Part shown: one piece after another, positions 58,970 to 64,000 of the stretch
How the letters are laid out: each line of letters begins with the position of its first letter
How positions within the stretch are numbered: the stretch's first letter is position 1
Position numbers and translations under genes: made by a program
Notes under the pieces: model-generated
Seen by the model: only the letters and a program-made list of their open reading frames with translations
Database searches by the model: none
What the model was told of the DNA's origin: nothing
Assembly: GCA_963718105.1 (NCBI GenBank)
Contig: OY970352.1
Location: forward strand, 3,038,001 to 3,102,000
Source of the DNA: DASYKT01 sp963718105
GTDB lineage: Bacteria; Acidobacteriota; Blastocatellia; Pyrinomonadales; Pyrinomonadaceae
Reading direction: 5' to 3'
DNA length: 64,000 nt

Positions 58970-60649
58970 TTACGGTTGCTTTCGTCTGAAGACGTAAGGC
59001 TTGCGCGGCGGCGGTAGATTGGGGTTGCCGGGACGATAAATACGCACATTAGGATTTGGCGTATCATCCGGATCGTTATCATCGTCCTCACCCGGTTCCG
59101 GCGGACGGTTTCTGGCATTGGCTTGTTTCATCTTTTTATTGACCATTGCCTTGACCGCTCTTTCAAATTCTTTCTGCTTGATGTTTACTTCCGCCTCTTC
59201 CGGATCGACTTCGTTTTCATTAGCGCCCGCAGGTACTTCCGCAGGGTTTTCCGGCTTAGTTGCAGATCGTTCGGCCGCCGGCTTACTTTCTTTAGGCTCC
59301 GAAGTTTTAGTGGCAGCTTCTTTTGCGGCGCCGCTGCCTTCTGCCGATTCCGCCGCCTGCTCTACCGCGCCTTCTTTGGTGGAAGAATCGGCCGGAACCG
59401 CGTTTTCGCTCGTTATGGTATTTACCGGCGCACTGCCCTGGCCGAAAAGTTCGGGTTTATAAACGTAGAGTGCCGCGCAGCAGACCCCGGCCAAAAGTAC
59501 CGCAATTGTTCCCGCTCCCATTCCCATCCAGGCGCGCGATCTTTTTCTTTCCGAAACGAAGGGCGCGCCGCCGCCGGAAGATGCGCTGACGCGCGTTACC
59601 TCGGTCTGCGGAGTCGAAGATATTTCTATCGGTGGAATGCCGCCGGAAATACCTCCGGAGATAGCGGCCCGATTTTGCTCTGTCGCCATTGCATCGCCCG
59701 AAGCGGTAATGGTATTTTCACCGCCGATCACCTGAGTTTTCTGATCGAATATCCCGCCGCCGGATATACCGCCGGCCGGGAAAGCAACTAGAGTTTCCCC
59801 TTCGGCAAAAGGAGAGATATCGTTCTTGGCATCGCCAAGCAGCACACGCATCGCGGCGGCCGAAGACGGGCGATAATTCGCATTTAACGCCATCGCCTTC
59901 ACGATAACGTCCGAGATCGCAGTCGACATTTCCGGACGCAGCGCGTGCGGCGGGTTGAGCGGGTCGGGATTTCCGTTGAGCACGGCGGTCGCCCGCGTCA
60001 GCGCGTCTTCCGGCGGCGCTCCCGTCAGCAAGTGATACATCGTCGCGGCCAGCGAATAGAAATCGCTGCGCGGATCGGTCCCGGTTCCCTGGATCTGTTC
60101 AAGCGGCGCATAGATCCGCGAAAATCCAAAAACACTTTTGGTGTTTGTCTGGTGGTTCGAATCGGTCGCATTGCCTTTTGCCAAACCGAAATCGAGCAGC
60201 ATGATCTGCCCGCGCGAATTAAGTTTTAAATTTTGTGGTTTGATGTCGCGGTGCACCACCGGCATTTCCTGGGTGTGCAGGTAATCGAGCGCGTCGAGCA
60301 ATTGATCGGCCCAGGTCATTACTTCCGACACCGAAAACGCGGTGCCGCGGCTGGCCATCAATTCCGAAAGGTCTTCTCCCGCAATATATTCCATCACGAG
60401 AAATTGCCCGTTGCCGTCGTCAAAGTGGTCGCTGACCCGCACCAGCGCCGGGTGCCGCAGGCTGTTTAGCAGCCGGGCTTCTCTCTCAAAAGCTTTACGC
60501 AGATTTTCGTCGGTAAAAAACGTTTCCTTGATCGCGACCGTGCTGCCAAAACGCTGATCGGTAGCGACATAGACCGCGCCCATACCTCCGGCGCCGATCT
60601 GTTTGTCGATCAGGTAACGGTTCTGCAAAATTGTTCCGGTTTCGATCAT
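58970..60649 (-). CDS. Membrane-anchored Ser/Thr protein kinase
   Basis: This 559-residue Hanks-type kinase has its domain at about 11-270: glycine loop IGAGGMGAVY, Lys41 (VAIKETF), catalytic H133-R-D-I-K-P-Q-N140 and DFG (153-155). A proline- and glycine-rich juxtamembrane region and one membrane segment (about 378-396, AGTIAVLLAGVCCAALYV) follow. The roughly 160-residue outer part is acidic (Glu/Ala/Ser/Pro-rich), with no PASTA repeats, and ends in a Pro/Arg-rich tail. The ligand and substrates are unknown. Confidence 0.92.
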   Translation of the reverse strand: MIETGTILQNRYLIDKQIGAGGMGAVYVATDQRFGSTVAIKETFFTDENLRKAFEREARLLNSLRHPALVRVSDHFDDGNGQFLVMEYIAGEDLSELMASRGTAFSVSEVMTWADQLLDALDYLHTQEMPVVHRDIKPQNLKLNSRGQIMLLDFGLAKGNATDSNHQTNTKSVFGFSRIYAPLEQIQGTGTDPRSDFYSLAATMYHLLTGAPPEDALTRATAVLNGNPDPLNPPHALRPEMSTAISDVIVKAMALNANYRPSSAAAMRVLLGDAKNDISPFAEGETLVAFPAGGISGGGIFDQKTQVIGGENTITASGDAMATEQNRAAISGGISGGIPPIEISSTPQTEVTRVSASSGGGAPFVSERKRSRAWMGMGAGTIAVLLAGVCCAALYVYKPELFGQGSAPVNTITSENAVPADSSTKEGAVEQAAESAEGSGAAKEAATKTSEPKESKPAAERSATKPENPAEVPAGANENEVDPEEAEVNIKQKEFERAVKAMVNKKMKQANARNRPPEPGEDDDNDPDDTPNPNVRIYRPGNPNLPPPRKPYVFRRKQP

Positions 60650-60723
60650 TCGTTTTTTACAGCCTTATTGTTTTACGCCCATTCTATTATATTTGTTCAA
60701 ACCTGATAATAAAACACCGCCGA

Positions 60724-60858
60724 AGCGGAAACCAGGACAGCAAACAGTATGGAGAGTCTATTGAGTCCAGTGAGTTTATAGAGTCAAAGATAGCTCTGTA
60801 CTCAACAAACTCATAAACTCAATAAACTCTCCAGACTCAATAGACTCTCCAGACTCGC
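60724..60858. repeat. Half family C element joined to 9-bp arrays (copy 3)
   Basis: GCGGAAACCAGGACAG and a GTATGGAGAG junction (60724-60755) lead into units GAGTCTATT, GAGTCCAGT, GAGTTTATA. The opposite arm then reads AACTCATAA, ACTCAATAA, ACTCTCCAG, ACTCAATAG, ACTCTCCAG. The arms can pair over about 45 bases. It ends just before the stop of the next gene. Confidence 0.75.
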
Positions 60859-60860
60859 GA

Positions 60861-61355
60861 CTATTTATATACGGCGGAACCCACCCTCGGCAGATTGTAA
60901 ATATCCGCTAAAGTATTGAGTTCAAACCGCACATTGGCCCAGTTGCTTTCGGTCGGCGCGCCGTAACGATAATTATTCATATTACGGTTTATGTCGGTGG
61001 CGATGTTCAAACACCGGCGAACTTCTTCTTTATTCTCGGCCCAGGCATCGCGGCGGTCAAATTCGCGGCTTAACTCGTCCGTGGCGGATTCCAGGTCTTT
61101 CGCCCTTTTTATCAGCCAGTCTTCGCGGCTGCTGCCGTTGAGCCTGCTATGATCGAGCGAAGCATCGAACCGCCTTACAAAATTATCAACCCGGTCTTCA
61201 ACTCTATTGACGACCGCTTTTACCTGTCCCTTGGTCAATAAGCGGCCGCGCGTTTCACGTCTTTGAGCCCCTTGAGCGTTGCTAATATTGGACGTGCTCA
61301 GGATCGCTATCGTTGCAGCTAAAATTACGAATAAACTTAAAAAATTACGCCTCAT
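60861..61355 (-). CDS. Secreted helical protein of unknown function
   Basis: This 164-residue protein has a signal peptide (about 1-28, FVILAATIAILSTSNISNAQ). The mature part is highly charged and predicted mostly helical (KAVVNRVEDRVDNFVRRFDA), without cysteines except one at about 118. It is not recognised. Length and layout fit a small periplasmic helical bundle. The gene stands between two 9-bp repeat arrays. Confidence 0.75.
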   Translation of the reverse strand: MRRNFLSLFVILAATIAILSTSNISNAQGAQRRETRGRLLTKGQVKAVVNRVEDRVDNFVRRFDASLDHSRLNGSSREDWLIKRAKDLESATDELSREFDRRDAWAENKEEVRRCLNIATDINRNMNNYRYGAPTESNWANVRFELNTLADIYNLPRVGSAVYK

Positions 61356-61710
61356 TACAATTTCCTCCGTTAGTATTTAGTCTTTCAAACACCAGCAGGG
61401 GCTGACTCTCGGGGTGTTCATGAATTTAGACGGACGGGAAATAAAAAAAGCCGAAGTTTTTTCAGCTTTTTTGAGGTTAAATTCTTATGCAAAAAGAGTT
61501 TAGGAAATACGTCTTGGCGAGTCTGTAGAGTTTGTAGAGTCTATTGAGTTTGTAGAGTTTGTAGAGTTTGTAGAGTCTATTGAGTCTATTGAGTTTGTAG
61601 AGTCTATTGAGTCTATTGAGTCTATTGAGTCTATTGAGTCTATTGAGTCAAAGCCTTAGTGGGCCGATGACTCTCTAGACTCTACAAACTCTCTATAAAC
61701 TCTACAAACT
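61356..61710. other. 355-base intergenic region with 9-bp tandem array
   Basis: It holds the array at 61519-61650 and a complementary array at 61669-61720 upstream of the glycosylase stop. The first 160 bases show nothing recognised beyond a candidate leader of the secreted gene. Confidence 0.7.
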
Positions 61711-61720
61711 CTATAAACTA
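61519..61720. repeat. Tandem 9-bp array with inverted counterpart (family D)
   Basis: Fourteen 9-base units run without gap from 61519 to 61644. Eight are GAGTCTATT, five GAGTTTGTA and one GAGTCTGTA; the array then ends in GAGTCA. From about 61669 the complementary units ACTCTACAA, ACTCTCTAT, ACTCTATAA appear on the same strand, so the two arrays could form a long hairpin. Confidence 0.9.
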
Positions 61721-62610
61721 AAGATATGTTCTTTGGTCATATCACACCACATTACCAGCCCGCGCCATTTTCCAAAACGCTTGTAATGTTTTTCGATGAT
61801 CTTATCGGAGCATTTTTTGGCATTACGATGTGTCTTGTAAAACTGCGAACGCAAAAATGAATCGAGCGCCAGCCCGTCGTAATGGCCGACAAGTTTCAGC
61901 AGATTATCCGCGGCATAATCGCCGACGCCCTTCACTTTCTTCATTTCTTTTTTTAGTTCATCGGCGGGCAGACCTGTAGCCAGCCAGCTTTCCGGGTCGA
62001 GCGTCCCGTCGCAGACCTTTTCCGCCAGCTCTTTCAGATACGCTGAGCGATAACCGGCTTTTATTTCCTTATTGTAAAATTCGACCGGCTTTTTCGCCAT
62101 CGCTTCGGGCGTCGGGAACGCGTATTTAACGCCCATTTTATTAGCAGCGGTTTTTGCTCCTAATTTTTCCACCAGATTTTTTGTCATCAGTTTGGTCATT
62201 GACCAATTGCAGTTGGTGGTGCAGATGGTTTTGACCAGGTCTTCAAACACGCTGGGCGAGCGCATTATTCTTCCGGCTTTGCGCGCGGCGATCCACGCCA
62301 GTTCCTTGTCGCTTTTCGCGAGGCTGTAAAATTCGCTCAGGTCGTCATCCAGCCGCAATATATGCCGGGCGTCTTTAAGGATTTTTTCTCGCGCTTTCTT
62401 ATCGGGTTTTCCTTCCACGCGGATGTTTATGTTTTCTTTGTCGTAGCTGAAAGAAGCACTGACTGCTGAGTTATCAACAAGAAAAACGCGCTCGAGAACG
62501 AACTTTTCTTCGTCCAATTCGAACGGGCGCAGGTTGCACCAGCCGTGGCTGTACACGGTCTGTCTAAAACTAAAGTTTTTTGGAAGCGGCAGAGATAGAG
62601 TTTGGCTCAT
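61711..62610 (-). CDS. HhH-GPD DNA glycosylase (AlkA/OGG-like)
   Basis: From the ATG at 62610 the product is 299 residues. An N-terminal beta part (about 1-85) resembles AlkA/OGG N-terminal domains. The helical GPD core follows with ICTTNCNWSMTK, then the helix-hairpin-helix KVKGVGDYAADNLLKL and the catalytic Asp of GLALDSFLRSQFY. The AlkA-type Lys-less form suggests a monofunctional glycosylase for alkylated or oxidised bases. The longer frame to 62655 runs through a hairpin (GCCGGCATCTTGCCGGC), so I prefer the inner start. Confidence 0.85.
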   Translation of the reverse strand: MSQTLSLPLPKNFSFRQTVYSHGWCNLRPFELDEEKFVLERVFLVDNSAVSASFSYDKENINIRVEGKPDKKAREKILKDARHILRLDDDLSEFYSLAKSDKELAWIAARKAGRIMRSPSVFEDLVKTICTTNCNWSMTKLMTKNLVEKLGAKTAANKMGVKYAFPTPEAMAKKPVEFYNKEIKAGYRSAYLKELAEKVCDGTLDPESWLATGLPADELKKEMKKVKGVGDYAADNLLKLVGHYDGLALDSFLRSQFYKTHRNAKKCSDKIIEKHYKRFGKWRGLVMWCDMTKEHIFSL

Positions 62611-62636
62611 TAAAATTGGACGCTCTTCCTGGGAGC

Positions 62637-62655
62637 GCCGGCATCTTGCCGGCAA
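62637..62655. repeat. Small hairpin before the glycosylase gene
   Basis: GCCGGCATCTTGCCGGC is a 6-base stem with a 5-base loop. It resembles the GCGGGCATCTTTGCCCGC hairpin at 34326 and lies between the glycosylase and TPR genes. Confidence 0.6.
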
Positions 62656-62686
62656 GCGATTTATCGCGCTACTACAGACTGCTATT

Positions 62687-64000
62687 TTATTTAGGTTTAT
62701 CGATGCTCGCCAAAAGCCTCTCCGCCAGGCCGGAGTTTAGTAATTTTAATGCTTCGTACTGCTCCCGCGCAGACTTGCTGTCGCCCAGTTGCGCGTATAT
62801 ATAACCCAGATTAAAACGGGCCTTGACGTAGCGCGGCAGTATATCGAGCGCTTTAAGATATGCGGTGATCGCTTTACTGCGCTGCGCCGTCGCGTAATAA
62901 GCATTTCCCAGCAAATAATACCCGTCAGGATTGTCCGGATTTTGGCGCGTGTATTCGATCAGCCCCAGCACCGCTTTATCGAAATATAAGGTAGCTTCTT
63001 CGGGTTTTTTCAGCGCTTCCTTGGCGCGCCCGAGATAGAAGAACGTTTCCCCGTCACCGGGCCTCAGCCGGAGCGCGTCGTTACAGGCCTGAACGGCCGA
63101 ATCATAAAGCTTCAGATCGTTATAGGCGCGGCACATATTCGTGAACCCTGTGCTTTCATCCGCTTTGAGCTTGGTAGCCTGCCGGGCCGCCTCAACCGCT
63201 TCTTTCGGCTGATCGGAAAGGCTGCTGATCCAGCTCAGATGCAAAAAACCCTGGTGGTCGGTCGGGTCCTGCCGGACGTGTTTCTTCATTATCGCGACGG
63301 CATCATTTTCGCGATTGAGAATACGGTAGATCCGGTAGAGATCGTAATAAGCGTCTTTCAGAGAGGGTTTTAATTCTATCGCCTTTTCATAAGGATCGAT
63401 CGCCTCGATATATTTTTTCTGGTTAAGGAACGCGTTTCCGGACTGGTAATATGATTCGGCCCTGAACTGGGTTTCACTCTGCAGCGCCTGCATCGCGGCC
63501 GCTTGTTGAGCGGTGCTGTCCTGCATAACGCCCTGGCAGACGGAGATGAAATATTGAATGTCCTTGTTCTGATATTTCAACTCGACCGCTTTTTGAAAAT
63601 AAGGCAGCGCCTGCCGGTATTTTTGCTGATCGAAAAATGTTCTGGCCAGAACGAAGTTCGCTTCCCCGTTGCCTTTGGGTGAGGCGGTAAATTCGAGCAG
63701 GTCTTTTTCCGCGTCGGCGTAATGTTTCAAAAAATAATTAACTTCGCCGCGCGGTTCGAAAACCTCCGTCTTATCATGGCCGAGTTCGAGAGCTTTATTT
63801 AAAGATACCAGTGCGGGTTCAAATTGATTCAGGCGGAATTGCGACCAGCCCCTGATGTAGTACGCGTAAGCAAATTGAGGTTCGGCCTTGATGGCCTTGT
63901 CGCTGTTTTCGAGCGCCTTTTTAAAGTTGCCGTTAAAAAATTCCGTGCGGGCTGTCTGAGAAAGTTTTTCCGCCCGCTTATTCGGCTGCATCTGCGCAGA
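62687..64000 (-). CDS. Tetratricopeptide-repeat protein (N-terminus outside window)
   Basis: At least 437 residues of an almost continuous TPR solenoid with about ten repeats: AYAYYIRGWSQFRLNQFEPA, AFLNQKKYIEAIDPYEKAI, GYYLLGNAYYATAQRSKAI and similar. Such repeats bind other proteins. The frame remains open to the end of the window with no stop upstream of the ATG at 63991, so the protein probably begins outside and this part may lack a signal peptide. Function is unknown. It ends in GLAERLLASIDKPK. Confidence 0.85.
   Translation of the reverse strand, partial: SAQMQPNKRAEKLSQTARTEFFNGNFKKALENSDKAIKAEPQFAYAYYIRGWSQFRLNQFEPALVSLNKALELGHDKTEVFEPRGEVNYFLKHYADAEKDLLEFTASPKGNGEANFVLARTFFDQQKYRQALPYFQKAVELKYQNKDIQYFISVCQGVMQDSTAQQAAAMQALQSETQFRAESYYQSGNAFLNQKKYIEAIDPYEKAIELKPSLKDAYYDLYRIYRILNRENDAVAIMKKHVRQDPTDHQGFLHLSWISSLSDQPKEAVEAARQATKLKADESTGFTNMCRAYNDLKLYDSAVQACNDALRLRPGDGETFFYLGRAKEALKKPEEATLYFDKAVLGLIEYTRQNPDNPDGYYLLGNAYYATAQRSKAITAYLKALDILPRYVKARFNLGYIYAQLGDSKSAREQYEALKLLNSGLAERLLASIDKPK

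Noticed and set aside
61519..61650. CRISPR-like array
   Set aside because: The period is 9 bases with no unique spacers and no cas genes nearby.
62611..62655. N-terminal extension of the glycosylase
   Set aside because: It runs through a hairpin; the inner ATG gives a normal start.

Overview
The window is a stretch of chromosome from a Gram-negative bacterium. It encodes LpxD of lipid A synthesis, a long division and cell-wall (dcw) cluster, NtrYX, Hfq, RuvAB and GyrA. The mix of genes, the protein style (Pro/Glu-rich linkers, many secreted proteins with an 'AQ' signal-peptide end, a Ser/Thr kinase, TPR proteins, a metabolosome shell locus) and the very repeat-rich intergenic DNA suggest an Acidobacteriota member, perhaps Blastocatellia. 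That assignment is inference; no 16S gene is present. I saw no tRNA, rRNA, CRISPR array or transposase.

Layout. 1-6.2 kb: end of priA, lpxD, an AT-rich HEPN-like gene, msrB and a secreted beta-helix protein. 5.7-9.8 kb: ntrY-ntrX plus a small overlapping gene on the minus strand. 9.9-14.6 kb: a CPBP protease, nadC and valS. 15-18.7 kb: an hfq-pdxA-receiver-receiver operon. 18.9-34 kb: the dcw operon on the minus strand in the order rsmH, ftsL-like, ftsI, murF, mraY, murD, ftsW, murG, murC, ftsQ, ftsA, ftsZ. A strong-looking sigma70 promoter lies about 260 bases before rsmH. mraZ, murE, murB and ddl are not in the cluster.

34.5-37.8 kb: a ZIP metal transporter, then TPM-domain, nucleotidyltransferase and LemA genes. 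37.8-44.1 kb (minus): the most interesting region, a bacterial microcompartment (BMC) locus headed by the NADH-sensing repressor gene rex. It encodes one hexameric shell protein, three pentameric vertex proteins and a class II aldolase whose C-terminus looks like an encapsulation peptide. It also holds a methyltransferase, a secreted TPR protein and small unknown proteins. The aldehyde dehydrogenase, phosphotransacylase and kinase of classical metabolosomes are absent from the window.

44.4-46.2 kb: ruvA and ruvB. 46.5-54.2 kb: secreted and membrane proteins (a second beta-helix protein, NhaA, a serine hydrolase with TPRs, a ricin-type lectin). 54.3-64 kb: gyrA, a double PilZ-like protein, plsC, a Ser/Thr kinase, a HhH DNA glycosylase and a TPR protein cut by the window edge.

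Almost every intergenic gap carries inverted repeats. Several belong to families present two or three times in the window. Some supply the stop codon of the preceding gene, and one family is coupled to 9-bp tandem arrays.
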